A stretch of 50,240 bases of DNA from Anaerolineaceae bacterium (GCA_011620505.1 WOZA01000112.1:1-50240), one strand, 5' to 3'; positions 26,582 through 35,515 are shown, counted from the stretch's first letter. Program-made: numbers and translations. Notes: a model not told the origin generated them from the sequence alone.

Positions 26582-27646
26582 TTATGCAAGACGGACTCTG
26601 GGGTCAATAAAGGCGTAGACTACGTCCACGATCAGATTTGCAAAGATCAGGATCGCGCCACTGAAAATTGCCAGACCAAGCACTGTGACGACATCCAATT
26701 GGCCTGCCGCATCGGCAGCTGCCTTACCAATTCCAGGGTAATTGAAGACAGTTTCTGTAAGCACAACACCACCCAGCAGACCAACAATGCTGGAACCAGC
26801 CATGGTTACGATTGGCAGCATAGCATTTGGTCGGGCGTGTTGATTGATAACGGTGTTTTCGCTCAAACCTTTGGCGCGTGCGGTTGTGACGTAATCCATG
26901 CGCAGTGTCTCGAGCATAGAAGAGCGGGTCACACGCACATAGGTTGCCCAATTGATGTAAGACAAAGTCAAAATTGGCATGATCATATGCCTGAGCGCAT
27001 CCCAAAATACGTCAAAGCGCAGGTTGAGCAAGGCATCTATTGAAAGCAAATGCGTATATTGTTTGAATTCACCTGAAAAGATGAGCTGACTAACCCAATC
27101 CGACATCTTCCCTGGTAAGAAATATTGTGGTCCGGCATAGAGGAGCATCAACAGCAATAGTCCAAATACAAAGGTTGGGAAGGATGTGCCGATGATGCTA
27201 TACACCCTGGCAGCCTGATCGATAAATTTGTTTTGGTTCACGGCGGCTTTCACACCCAGCCAGATACCCACCGAGAGCATCGGGTAAACAGTCCACAAAG
27301 CCAGATCCACCGTGTTCGGGAAGCGATTCTTGACAATATCGATAACATCCTGTGAAGCAGTTCGGGAGTAACCAAAATCACCAAACAGAATGCCGCCATC
27401 GCGTTCTCCGGTAACGGGATCTTTCACACCGACGAGCCAAATTCCATATTGCGTCAGGAATGGCTTATCCAGCCCGTATCTTGTAATAATGCCCTGGACC
27501 TGCTTATCATTTTTTGGGAAATCCTTGACATACAGCGCCGATCTCTCGACCGGACCCAACAGTTGCAGCATGCCAAAAATGATCAGCGTGACTCCGACCA
27601 ATAACAATGGCACCATCAGCAAACGACGAATAATGTAATTAGTCAT
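26582..27646 (-). CDS. Peptide ABC transporter permease (OppB/DppB-like)
   Basis: A 354-residue permease. It opens with the typical N-terminus MTNYIIRRLLMVPLLLVGVT (helix 1), followed by a loop with the GLDKPFLTQYGIWL segment and five more helices. The EAA loop is TLRMDYVTTARAKGLSENTVINQHARPN. SD GAGGAAA precedes ATG. It forms the channel with the OppC-like protein. A 129-base gap with two hairpins separates it from the binding-protein gene. Confidence 0.92.
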   Translation of the reverse strand: MTNYIIRRLLMVPLLLVGVTLIIFGMLQLLGPVERSALYVKDFPKNDKQVQGIITRYGLDKPFLTQYGIWLVGVKDPVTGERDGGILFGDFGYSRTASQDVIDIVKNRFPNTVDLALWTVYPMLSVGIWLGVKAAVNQNKFIDQAARVYSIIGTSFPTFVFGLLLLMLLYAGPQYFLPGKMSDWVSQLIFSGEFKQYTHLLSIDALLNLRFDVFWDALRHMIMPILTLSYINWATYVRVTRSSMLETLRMDYVTTARAKGLSENTVINQHARPNAMLPIVTMAGSSIVGLLGGVVLTETVFNYPGIGKAAADAAGQLDVVTVLGLAIFSGAILIFANLIVDVVYAFIDPRVRLA

Positions 27647-27702
27647 AAAGTTTCCTCACAGTTCATTTTGCCTTCGGAACAGGCAGAAAATCGTTCAGCT
27701 CA

Positions 27703-27753
27703 TTCCGAAGTAAAAATGACTTCGGATCTGCGGGAGCCCCTAAGGGCTCCCGC
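27703..27753 (-). promoter_or_regulatory. Paired intercistronic hairpins after the binding-protein gene
   Basis: On the transcribed (minus) strand there is first a perfect ten-pair stem (27730-27753, GCGGGAGCCC with loop TTAG) and then a seven-pair stem (27705-27725). Neither has a T-run. Such structures between a binding protein and its permeases usually protect the upstream mRNA and lower downstream expression. That function is inferred. Confidence 0.6.
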
Positions 27754-27775
27754 AATACGGGTCTAAGTGTACTTA

Positions 27776-29839
27776 TTACTCGACAAAGAAGGTGAAGGTC
27801 AAAACATCTTGCTGCAGCGCCGGGCGTCCGTAATACAGGCGCAGGGGCTGACCATTACCTTCGGTACAGCCTTCGGTGTTGAAGCGTTCCAAGCCGAGCA
27901 GGGAGGTATCAACTGTGCACACCGGAATTGGATCGTCGTAAGCGTTAGTCTCGGGATTGTAAATTGCAATCTCGCCGACCATCTGGTCCACCTGTGGGCG
28001 CATGGCAGTATCGACATCGATGATGTCAGCCTCACCAGCCTGAAGCATCGCAAAGCGGGTACCAAATTCAGGTACGATCTTAATTGCGACACGTTCGACC
28101 TTGGCGGGCTCGCCCCAATAACCATCGAAAGCGGTCAAAACAATTTCCTCACCAGGAGTCCAGTGATCCAACTTGTAGGCACCGGTACCATTCATGATCT
28201 TGCTGAAAGGATCGTCAGCAGAGACCATGGCATAGTTATTCTGCCAGGTATCGCATTCGCCATTCCAACCACCGTTTTCAACAACCCATTCCTTGTCCAT
28301 GATGGAACCCCAGCCCTGGGCAATGGTGGCCAACCAGGGGCCCCAGCCTTGTGAGAGGGTGATGGTGACGGTGTTAGCAGCGTCATCGGTAGTGAAGTGG
28401 GAGTAAACCGTCTCGCAAGCTGCAACCAGCTTTTCGGGTGGATTGGTTAGGAGGGTTTCGCGGCTGTCAGCGGAAGCGAAGTCATCAACAATACCAGTGA
28501 TATCATCGATTCCAACACCGAGGATTGGTTCAGCCAGGAGCCACTGCGGTGAGGAGTAGCCACCCTGCAGCAGACCGCGGACAAAGGAGTAAACCACATC
28601 TGAGGGGGTCAAATCACCACCTTCGTGGAATTTGACACCATCGCGGAGTTTGAAGGTCCATGTAGTACCATCTTCGGAGACTTCCCAGGATTCGGCTAAT
28701 TGACCAACAAATTTATCGGTCGCGACGCCATCATAGTAAACCAGTGTTTCGTAAACATTCTGGATAACTTCACCGCTGGAAGTATCGTAGCTCAAAGCTG
28801 GGTCCAGCGTGTCGGCATCACCAATGGTAGCGTTCACGATGGTTGTGGGGTCAGCCCCGCCGTCCTTGGATATGGTCTTGTAATAATCACCTGCGAAAAT
28901 CGGGTTCATAATACGCCCGGATAGCCAGGATTGTTCATAACCGTGGGCGGTCACCAAGACAACAGGGATACCAACAGCTTGATCGAAGTAGAGCTGGTTC
29001 ATTTGCTGATAGACTGCATGCCGTTCAGCAGGATCGATCAGACTTACGCCTTCATCCAGGAGTGCTTTGAATTGAACTCTCAGGTCTTCAGGCAGGTTCT
29101 GGCGAGCGCCATAGGTGCCAGTGGTGTAGGGTTGATACCAGTTGTGAGGATCGTGAATATCTTCCAACCAGCCAGCGACCATGATGGGGATTTTATGGGC
29201 GCGTTGGGCAGCCAGGTAGGCAGGCCAGGGCAGACCGAGTACTTCAAGGACAAATTTGTCGTTGATCTCAGCCAGGTTGGTCTGCAAAATTTCAGCATAT
29301 GTCTGACGGGTGGCGTTACCGGTGTTATAAGCCATCTGAATTCTGAAACCCATTTCCCAGACATCATCCGGATCTTCACCAGCAGGAATACCATCTTTGT
29401 CGACGTCAGCCAGTTTAAATTCTTCAGCAGCCTTTTCGAGGTCTAACGTGAAGTGAGGGGCCTCAGGATCGTAGCCAGGCATACCAATCAGGGCCAGAAC
29501 GTTGGACTGGATAGCTTCGCCCTGGTAGATTTCATTGATGACGGCATCCCAATCGAAGGCGTATGCAAAACCGCGGCGAATGTGGACGTCGTCAAAGAAG
29601 GTTGGCGGAGCGCCATTGCCATCGAGCTTATTCGAACCCAGGTACTGACTCATCGAGACGGGTTCTTCAACTACAGGTTCTTCCGCCACAGGTTCCTCGG
29701 TGGGTTCTTCCGCCACAGGTTCCTCGGTGGGTTCTTCTGCCGCAGGGGGCTCAGTAACAACAGGGGTTGTGGTTTGGCATGCTGAGAGAAGCATGCCGAG
29801 AACTAACACTAAAGCAAGTAAAACTGAAAACTTACGCAT
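27776..29839 (-). CDS. Peptide-binding lipoprotein with circularly permuted SBP_bac_5 fold
   Basis: A 687-residue extracytoplasmic solute-binding protein of the oligopeptide transporter. ATG 29839 has a strong AAGGAGGAG ahead, better than the ATG at 29887. The signal peptide ends in lipobox LLSAC (Cys about 21), followed by a Glu/Pro linker (about 22-61). The domain order is reversed from the family norm: residues about 64-327 match the usual C-terminal half (LDGNGAPPTFFDDVHIRRGF, then GWLEDIHDPHNW and a typical end at GDYYKTIS), while about 328-687 match the usual N-terminal half (IGDADTLDPALSYDTSSG, LAESWEVSEDGTTWTFKLRD, YWGEPAKVERV, RFAMLQAGEADI). The frame is open throughout, so both halves look under selection. 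A rearranged assembly is the main alternative. Confidence 0.9.
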   Translation of the reverse strand: MRKFSVLLALVLVLGMLLSACQTTTPVVTEPPAAEEPTEEPVAEEPTEEPVAEEPVVEEPVSMSQYLGSNKLDGNGAPPTFFDDVHIRRGFAYAFDWDAVINEIYQGEAIQSNVLALIGMPGYDPEAPHFTLDLEKAAEEFKLADVDKDGIPAGEDPDDVWEMGFRIQMAYNTGNATRQTYAEILQTNLAEINDKFVLEVLGLPWPAYLAAQRAHKIPIMVAGWLEDIHDPHNWYQPYTTGTYGARQNLPEDLRVQFKALLDEGVSLIDPAERHAVYQQMNQLYFDQAVGIPVVLVTAHGYEQSWLSGRIMNPIFAGDYYKTISKDGGADPTTIVNATIGDADTLDPALSYDTSSGEVIQNVYETLVYYDGVATDKFVGQLAESWEVSEDGTTWTFKLRDGVKFHEGGDLTPSDVVYSFVRGLLQGGYSSPQWLLAEPILGVGIDDITGIVDDFASADSRETLLTNPPEKLVAACETVYSHFTTDDAANTVTITLSQGWGPWLATIAQGWGSIMDKEWVVENGGWNGECDTWQNNYAMVSADDPFSKIMNGTGAYKLDHWTPGEEIVLTAFDGYWGEPAKVERVAIKIVPEFGTRFAMLQAGEADIIDVDTAMRPQVDQMVGEIAIYNPETNAYDDPIPVCTVDTSLLGLERFNTEGCTEGNGQPLRLYYGRPALQQDVLTFTFFVE
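29676..29729 (-). repeat. 27-base tandem repeat in the lipoprotein linker
   Basis: Two exact 27-base copies (29676-29702 and 29703-29729) plus a degenerate third encode the EEPTEEPVA units of the Glu/Pro linker after the lipobox. In-frame units allow linker length to vary without breaking the gene. Confidence 0.85.
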
Positions 29840-29883
29840 TTTTCTCCTCCTTGAGAGAATGAATTTGGATTTACTCAGTTTCG

Positions 29884-30918
29884 TCATTTTAAGATTGAAT
29901 TTTCCTCAAATGTGACCTCCTTTAAAGGGCTGGGAACCTCCGCCTTAAAACACTCAACAAAGTGACCCGGCAGGATTTCACGGAATTCCGGCCTACCCTT
30001 TTCGCATTCTTCATCCGCCTTGGGGCAGCGTGTTCTAAAACGGCAGCCAGAAGGTGGATTTGCAGGCGATGGCACATCGCCTTCCAAGACGATGCGGGAA
30101 CGCCTGCGATAATGCTCAGGATCCGGAACCGGAATGGCTGATAGTAAAGCCTGGGTATAAGGGTGCAGAGGATTGTTATAGATTTCATTGCGATCTGCCA
30201 GTTCAACGATGATGCCGAGGTACATTACCGCGACACGATCACTGATGTGGCGGACCATGGAAAGGTCATGCGCAATGAACAGATAAGTTAGATTGAGCTC
30301 TTTTTGAAGATCTTCAAATAAGTTGATGATCTGCGCCTGGATGGACACATCCAGCGCTGATATAGGCTCATCACAGACAATAAAGGCTGGGTTCAGTGCC
30401 AGTGCCCGTGCAATGCCAATACGTTGGCGCTGACCGCCAGAAAACTCATGGGGGAAGCGGTAGATGAAGTCAGGATCCAAACGAACCAATCTCATCAACT
30501 CTTTAACACGAGTATCGAGTTCTTTACCTGTAGCCATGCCAAATGCTAGAAGCGGTTCGGCAATGATATCGCGAACAGTCATACGCGGGTTGAGGCTGGC
30601 ATAAGGGTCCTGGAAGATCATCTGGATTTCTTTGCGCATCAAACGCATTGGTTCTTCTTTGAGACTAACCAGGTCAATATCCCTGAAGTAAACATGACCG
30701 GCGGTAGGCTTGTAGAGCTGTACAATTGCCCGGCCTGTCGTGGTTTTCCCACAGCCAGATTCCCCTACCAAACCCAAGGTCTCGCCCTTCTTAACCTGGA
30801 ACGACACTCCGTCCACAGCTTTTACAGACCCAACTTGTCGGCGGATAACACCCCGGTAGATAGGGAAATGCACCTTTAGATCTTCTACTCTGATCAATGT
30901 TTCTTCGTGATTAGACAT
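29884..30918 (-). CDS. Peptide ABC transporter ATP-binding protein (OppF/DppF-like)
   Basis: A 344-residue ATPase. Walker A GESGCGKTT, signature SGGQRQR, Walker B IVCDEPISALD and the switch His in IAHDLS are intact. The C-terminal oligopeptide-transporter extension has GCRFRTRCPKADEEC. I use ATG 30918, which overlaps the upstream ATPase stop (ATGTCTAA) and has GGGAG before it, rather than the ATG at 30933. Partner of the OppD-like ATPase. Confidence 0.93.
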   Translation of the reverse strand: MSNHEETLIRVEDLKVHFPIYRGVIRRQVGSVKAVDGVSFQVKKGETLGLVGESGCGKTTTGRAIVQLYKPTAGHVYFRDIDLVSLKEEPMRLMRKEIQMIFQDPYASLNPRMTVRDIIAEPLLAFGMATGKELDTRVKELMRLVRLDPDFIYRFPHEFSGGQRQRIGIARALALNPAFIVCDEPISALDVSIQAQIINLFEDLQKELNLTYLFIAHDLSMVRHISDRVAVMYLGIIVELADRNEIYNNPLHPYTQALLSAIPVPDPEHYRRRSRIVLEGDVPSPANPPSGCRFRTRCPKADEECEKGRPEFREILPGHFVECFKAEVPSPLKEVTFEENSILK

Positions 30919-31906
30919 CCCGCACGCTCCCATCTTTAGTGTTCACCCAGCAAGCTGCCCGATGACCCTCCTCGATTTCTATCAAGGGTGGGTTGACCAG
31001 TCTGCATTTCTCAACCACCCATTTACAACGTGGGGCAAATGGGCAGGAATGAGGTTTCTTATAAAGCATTGGGGGCATTCCATCAATGGAATACAAGCGC
31101 TTGCGTCCTTCACTTTGTATCTGGGGTAAGCTGCCTAATAGACCGATGGTGTAAGGATGCAATGGGTTACGATACAGATCGTCAATCAGGGAATCCTCAA
31201 TAATAAAACCGCCATACATTACATTCACGCGGTGAGCAACACTGGCGACCACGCCAAGATCATGCGTGATCCAGATGATCGCCATACCTACTTCCTCGCG
31301 CAATCGGATCACAAGTTCAACGATCTGCGCCTGGATGGTAACATCCAACGCCGTGGTCGGCTCATCCGCAATCAGGATCTGCGGAGCACAACTGAGTGCC
31401 ATGGCGATCATGACACGCTGACGCATACCTCCGGAATATTGATGCGGATAATCCTTCAATCGGTCTGCTGCCCGGGGGATGCCGACCTGCTCAAGTAATT
31501 CAATCGATCGATCGCGCGCTTGTTCCTTAGTTAGACCCAGGTGCAGCATCAGTGGTTCCGCCAACTGCTTCCCGATTGTCATGACCGGATTCAAAGAGGT
31601 CATGGGGTCCTGAAAGACCATGGAAATCTGACCACCTCGGACGTGGCGAATTTCCTCATTCGACATTTTGAGCAAGTCTTTCCCCCTGAACATGGCTTGC
31701 CCAGCTACGATCTTGCCAGGGGGTTGTTGAATCAGTCGCAGAATGGAAAGCATTGTTACACTCTTGCCGCAGCCACTTTCGCCGACAACTCCCAATGTCT
31801 CCCCTTCCTTGAGTGTGAAATCGACGCCATTAACAGCATGGACAATCCCTTCCGGGGTGTTGAACTGCGTTTCCAATCCTTGAACGTTCAGAAGTTCATC
31901 TGTCAT
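30911..31906 (-). CDS. Peptide ABC transporter ATP-binding protein (OppD/DppD-like)
   Basis: A 331-residue ATPase and first gene of the operon. Walker A GESGCGKS, signature SGGMRQR, Walker B ILIADEPTTALD and WITHDLG are intact; the C-terminal extension has CPFAPRCKWVVEKC. ATG 31906 is preferred to the TTG one codon upstream; AAGGA stands eight bases before it. Gene order oppD-oppF-binding protein-oppB-oppC places both ATPases first, unlike the common binding-protein-first order. Confidence 0.93.
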   Translation of the reverse strand: MTDELLNVQGLETQFNTPEGIVHAVNGVDFTLKEGETLGVVGESGCGKSVTMLSILRLIQQPPGKIVAGQAMFRGKDLLKMSNEEIRHVRGGQISMVFQDPMTSLNPVMTIGKQLAEPLMLHLGLTKEQARDRSIELLEQVGIPRAADRLKDYPHQYSGGMRQRVMIAMALSCAPQILIADEPTTALDVTIQAQIVELVIRLREEVGMAIIWITHDLGVVASVAHRVNVMYGGFIIEDSLIDDLYRNPLHPYTIGLLGSLPQIQSEGRKRLYSIDGMPPMLYKKPHSCPFAPRCKWVVEKCRLVNPPLIEIEEGHRAACWVNTKDGSVRDV

Positions 31907-31965
31907 CAATTATTCCTTAATCAAACTTTGTTAGGCATCAGCCTGTGAATGTGTGACATTAGTTA

Positions 31966-31971
31966 ATTATA
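31966..31971 (-). promoter_or_regulatory. Candidate -10 box for the peptide transporter operon
   Basis: A TATAAT on the minus strand lies 60 bases before the oppD-like start, at the 3' edge of the upstream membrane-protein gene. No good -35 hexamer is visible, so this is a weak call. Confidence 0.3.
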
Positions 31972-32899
31972 TTGTTAGTAGTGCCAGAGAATTACTAAGA
32001 CCGATTATATCATTATTATAAATGTCAATCCTGGAATTTTGCTTCACCCCAAGGACGCCATATTGATCACCTCTGAATTTCGGCTCTATGATTTCACAGA
32101 ATGTTGGCTGCGAATAAACAGTATGGCAAAGCGCTGATTCACCATTAAAGTCAACAAGCACCTTCATTACAGAAAGATTACCATCCACATCGACCAACGT
32201 CAGGCTACGTTGCTGCAATACAAGGTCATTTAGTGGTCGGACGATGCTTAGGTGCATCTTTCTGGCTTCCAGTTTGTCGACTTCCTGGTTGTAATAATCT
32301 GCGCCGTTTTGCAGAAGTGTATCAATAACAACTATAGGTTTTCTGAACTGCCTGGTCATTAATGAATCTCCGGACATTCCCGAGGCTGTCATAATCGCGA
32401 GACAAACGATCAGAGGGAGGAGATTACCAAATGTGCGTGAAGAAGCGAAACTCTGGTCGATGAGCACATTTTCCAGCAGCCCACACAGCAGACAAGTGAT
32501 TCCAATAGGAAGTAGGCAATAAAACCAACAAACTCCAGGGCGGATCAACTCGTCAAAATGGAGGATCGAACCGACCTCAGGGTGGATTCTGTTCAAATAC
32601 CATGGCGCAAATTTTAGTGGCAAATTGATGACCAAAAAAGTGAATAGGACGGCCAAACCACCCCAAAACACAATTCCCAGTATGCCATTTTCAAATTTTG
32701 CAGTCAGATAGCCCACCAAAATGGCTACCGGCAGACAAATTAATAGACCAGTAACAAATTTGAGAAAAGGCAGCGCAGCATGAGACCGGGCTAAGATCAA
32801 GGCATCCATCCCCCACGCGGCTAGTGTAAAAAACAGTCCGGCAATGAAACCATATAGAACGCTGAGGTTACTCCGCTTGCGCGAAAAATCGCTAACCAT
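31967..32899 (-). CDS. Membrane protein of unknown function
   Basis: About 310 residues from ATG 32899 (a TTG at 32917 is also in frame; no good SD for either). Five hydrophobic helices at about 15-35, 44-65, 72-92, 122-143 and 158-172 are followed by a soluble C-terminal domain of about 135 residues rich in Asp, Val and Leu. I recognise no family motif. Same strand as the peptide transporter operon, 60 bases upstream, but a functional link is not shown. Confidence 0.65.
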   Translation of the reverse strand: MVSDFSRKRSNLSVLYGFIAGLFFTLAAWGMDALILARSHAALPFLKFVTGLLICLPVAILVGYLTAKFENGILGIVFWGGLAVLFTFLVINLPLKFAPWYLNRIHPEVGSILHFDELIRPGVCWFYCLLPIGITCLLCGLLENVLIDQSFASSRTFGNLLPLIVCLAIMTASGMSGDSLMTRQFRKPIVVIDTLLQNGADYYNQEVDKLEARKMHLSIVRPLNDLVLQQRSLTLVDVDGNLSVMKVLVDFNGESALCHTVYSQPTFCEIIEPKFRGDQYGVLGVKQNSRIDIYNNDIIGLSNSLALLTI

Positions 32900-33024
32900 G
32901 CTAAAAGTATATCTCAAAACTACCTATTGGCAAAGTATTTCTTAATGGCAAGTTGTTGTCGTTCTTTCGTTTTGTGTTGGGATAGATAGTAGCCTTCTTA
33001 TGCAAGCCATCATGCAGGCCCGTA

Positions 33025-33062
33025 GTTAAATAAGAACAGGACACCGATTGGCGTCCTGCTCT
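33025..33062 (-). terminator. Intrinsic terminator after pnp
   Basis: On the minus strand, a stem of about 12 pairs (AGCAGGAC.CC with GG.GTCCTGTT) with a short loop is followed by TTCTTATTTAA. It lies 17 bases beyond the pnp stop. Confidence 0.7.
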
Positions 33063-33078
33063 TTCGACTGTAAAGAAG

Positions 33079-35334
33079 TTAGTTTCTACGATCCCGGCGA
33101 TCACCACCGGAGCTTCGGCGATCTCCGCCGCGGTCGGACCGGCGGCTGTCGTGGCGGTCGCCACCGCCACTACTATGACGCTGCCCACCACCGCTTTTAC
33201 CGCGGTTCGGGTTGTCGTGCTCTCGCGCTTCCTCGGGGGTCCAACCCTCAAGCAAAGCCTGGCGCGACAAGCGGATCTTGCCTTCAGGGGAAATGTCGGT
33301 CACCATTACGGTCAGCTCATCGCCCACATTGACCACATCCTCAACCTTTTCTACGCGTTCGCTGGAAAGTTGGGAAATGTGTACCATGCCGTCCAAACCG
33401 GGCAAAATCTCGATGAAAGCGCCAAAATCGGTGACCCGAACGCACCGTCCCGTATAGATCTTGCCGATCTCTGCGGTTTCTGTCACTGCCAGGATGCGGT
33501 CGCGCGCTTCTTCGAAGCCAACCCCATCCACTGATGCGATGTAAACCGTACCATCGTCGTCGATGTCGATCTTGGTGTTGGTCTCTTCCTGAAGCTGGCG
33601 AATGTTCTTACCACCAGGACCGATGATTGCACCGATTTTGTCCAACGGAACCTTCACCGATTCGATCCGTGGCACGTGCGGTTTCAGGCTCGGGCGAGGC
33701 TCGGCGATTGTCGCCAGCATCTGGTCGAGAATGTAGAATCGAGCTGACTTGGCACGATCCAGCGCTTCGGACATAATTTCGGGGGTGATCCCGGTGGTCT
33801 TAATATCCATCTGCAGGGCAGTAATACCATTGCGTGTGCCGGCAACCTTGAAGTCCATATCGCCGAGGTGATCTTCGGTGCCCAGGATGTCAGTCAGGAT
33901 GACGTACTTATCACCTTCCTTAATCAAACCCATCGCCACGCCGGATACAGGAGCCGAAATCGGCACACCGCAATCCATCAGCGCCAGGGTTGAGCCGCAA
34001 ACCGATGCCATCGAAGAGGAACCGTTCGAGGCCATGACCTCAGACACCAAACGCAGGGTGTAGGGGAAGGATTTCTCGCTGGGGATCACAGGCAAAAGAG
34101 CCCGTTCCGCCAGGGCGCCATGCCCAATCTCGCGCCGGGACTGCCCGCCGAGGCGTTTGACCTCACCGGTGGAGTAGGGCGGGAAGTTGTAATGATGCAT
34201 GTAGCGTTTTGAATCCATGCCATTCAGGTTGTCCAGTTCCTGGGCTTCCTTGGGGGTGCCAAGCGTTGCCAGGGTCAGAACCTGGGTCTCACCGCGGGTG
34301 AACAGACCGGAGCCGTGTGCACGGGGGGCAATGTCAACTTCGCAGGTGATGTCGCGTACTTCGTAGATCTTGCGGTTATCGGGGCGCTTACCCTGGTTCA
34401 GGATGCGCTCGCGAATGATGGCTTTCTCAGCTTCATCATAGGCTGCGCTATAAGCGGCAACAGCTTCCAGGGTTGGCTCTTCGCCAACCTGCTCAAGTAC
34501 ATATGCCTCTTTGATCGCGGCCATGCCGCCATAGAGGTTATCTTTGCTGTATTCCTGATCCAACAGAGCTTCCAGACGGGAGCGAACAGCCTCTTTTGCC
34601 TGGGCGATCAGATTGGCATCTTTCTCAGCCAGTTTGACGACCTTCTTGGCTTTGCCGACTTCGGCTGCCATGCGCAGCTGGGTTTCGATGATCGGTTGGA
34701 TAGACTCATGCGCCAATTGCAGCGCTTCAGCCATCAAAATTTCTGTTACCTCGTTCGCACCGGCTTCCACCATCAGAAGGGCTTCTTTGGTGCCTGCCAC
34801 GCGCAAATCGAGTGTGGAAATTTCCATTTCCTGTAAAGTGGGGTTTACCACCAGTTTACCGTCCACAAAGCCAACGCGCACGGCGCCAACCGGACCGCCA
34901 AAGGGGATGTCGGAGATCATCAAAGCAGCTGAAGCAGCGTTGATGGCGAGCATGTCCAATGGATTTTCGGTGTCAGCCGAGAGCGACATCAGCACGACCT
35001 GCACTTCGTTGCGCATTCCCTCCGGGAAGAGCGGGCGCAAGGGGCGGTCTGTCAGGCGAGCCACGAGGGTGGCATCTGTGGAGGGGCGTCCTTCGCGGCG
35101 GAAGAACGAACCGGGGATCTTACCGCCGGCGTACATGCGTTCTTCGTAGTCCACAGTCAGCGGGAAAAAGTCACCGCCTTCACGCAGGTCACCCATTGTG
35201 GCGGCCGCGAACATCATACTGTCACCCTGGCGCAGGATCACAGATCCGCCTGCAAGGCGTGCCATCCGTCCGGTCTCAAAGGTGACCTCTTTACCACCCA
35301 AGGTGGCAGAAAAATATTTAGCTTCTGGTTTCAT
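33079..35334 (-). CDS. pnp: Polynucleotide phosphorylase
   Basis: A 751-residue 3'-5' exoribonuclease/polymerase central to mRNA decay. Order: first RNase PH domain (about 10-140), helical linker, second RNase PH domain (about 305-545, with catalytic-site motif SNGSSSMASVCG), KH domain with IIGPGGKNIRQLQEET (about 560), and S1 domain (GKIYTGRCVRVTDFGAFIEILPGLDGMVHISQL). The tail after the S1 domain is an Arg/Gly/Ser/Asp-rich, surely disordered segment of about 45 residues. Lies downstream of rpsO as in many bacteria. Confidence 0.97.
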   Translation of the reverse strand: MKPEAKYFSATLGGKEVTFETGRMARLAGGSVILRQGDSMMFAAATMGDLREGGDFFPLTVDYEERMYAGGKIPGSFFRREGRPSTDATLVARLTDRPLRPLFPEGMRNEVQVVLMSLSADTENPLDMLAINAASAALMISDIPFGGPVGAVRVGFVDGKLVVNPTLQEMEISTLDLRVAGTKEALLMVEAGANEVTEILMAEALQLAHESIQPIIETQLRMAAEVGKAKKVVKLAEKDANLIAQAKEAVRSRLEALLDQEYSKDNLYGGMAAIKEAYVLEQVGEEPTLEAVAAYSAAYDEAEKAIIRERILNQGKRPDNRKIYEVRDITCEVDIAPRAHGSGLFTRGETQVLTLATLGTPKEAQELDNLNGMDSKRYMHHYNFPPYSTGEVKRLGGQSRREIGHGALAERALLPVIPSEKSFPYTLRLVSEVMASNGSSSMASVCGSTLALMDCGVPISAPVSGVAMGLIKEGDKYVILTDILGTEDHLGDMDFKVAGTRNGITALQMDIKTTGITPEIMSEALDRAKSARFYILDQMLATIAEPRPSLKPHVPRIESVKVPLDKIGAIIGPGGKNIRQLQEETNTKIDIDDDGTVYIASVDGVGFEEARDRILAVTETAEIGKIYTGRCVRVTDFGAFIEILPGLDGMVHISQLSSERVEKVEDVVNVGDELTVMVTDISPEGKIRLSRQALLEGWTPEEAREHDNPNRGKSGGGQRHSSGGGDRHDSRRSDRGGDRRSSGGDRRDRRN

Positions 35335-35452
35335 GTTGTCCTTTCACTGTTTGCCAGTTCAGGGACTGAAAGCCGCCGCTCAGAATCTGATCAGCAATTT
35401 TCAATACCCGACTGGCATATATCGACTTGTTAATTAATAGGCACGAAACACT

Positions 35453-35481
35453 CCCCCGCCTTTGTCTGAACAGGCGGTGGG
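35453..35481 (-). promoter_or_regulatory. Hairpin between rpsO and pnp
   Basis: Stem CCGCCT/AGGCGG, extended by further pairs around one mismatch, lies in the 181-base rpsO-pnp gap. No strong T-run follows on the minus strand. By analogy with E. coli it may be a partial terminator or an RNase processing site (inference). Confidence 0.5.
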
Positions 35482-35515
35482 AATTGTTTTCGCGCAAACG
35501 ACCTTCATTTAATAC

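Noticed and set aside
32918..33024. Possible small RNA between pnp and the membrane protein gene
   Set aside because: No promoter or structured element apart from the pnp terminator next to it.
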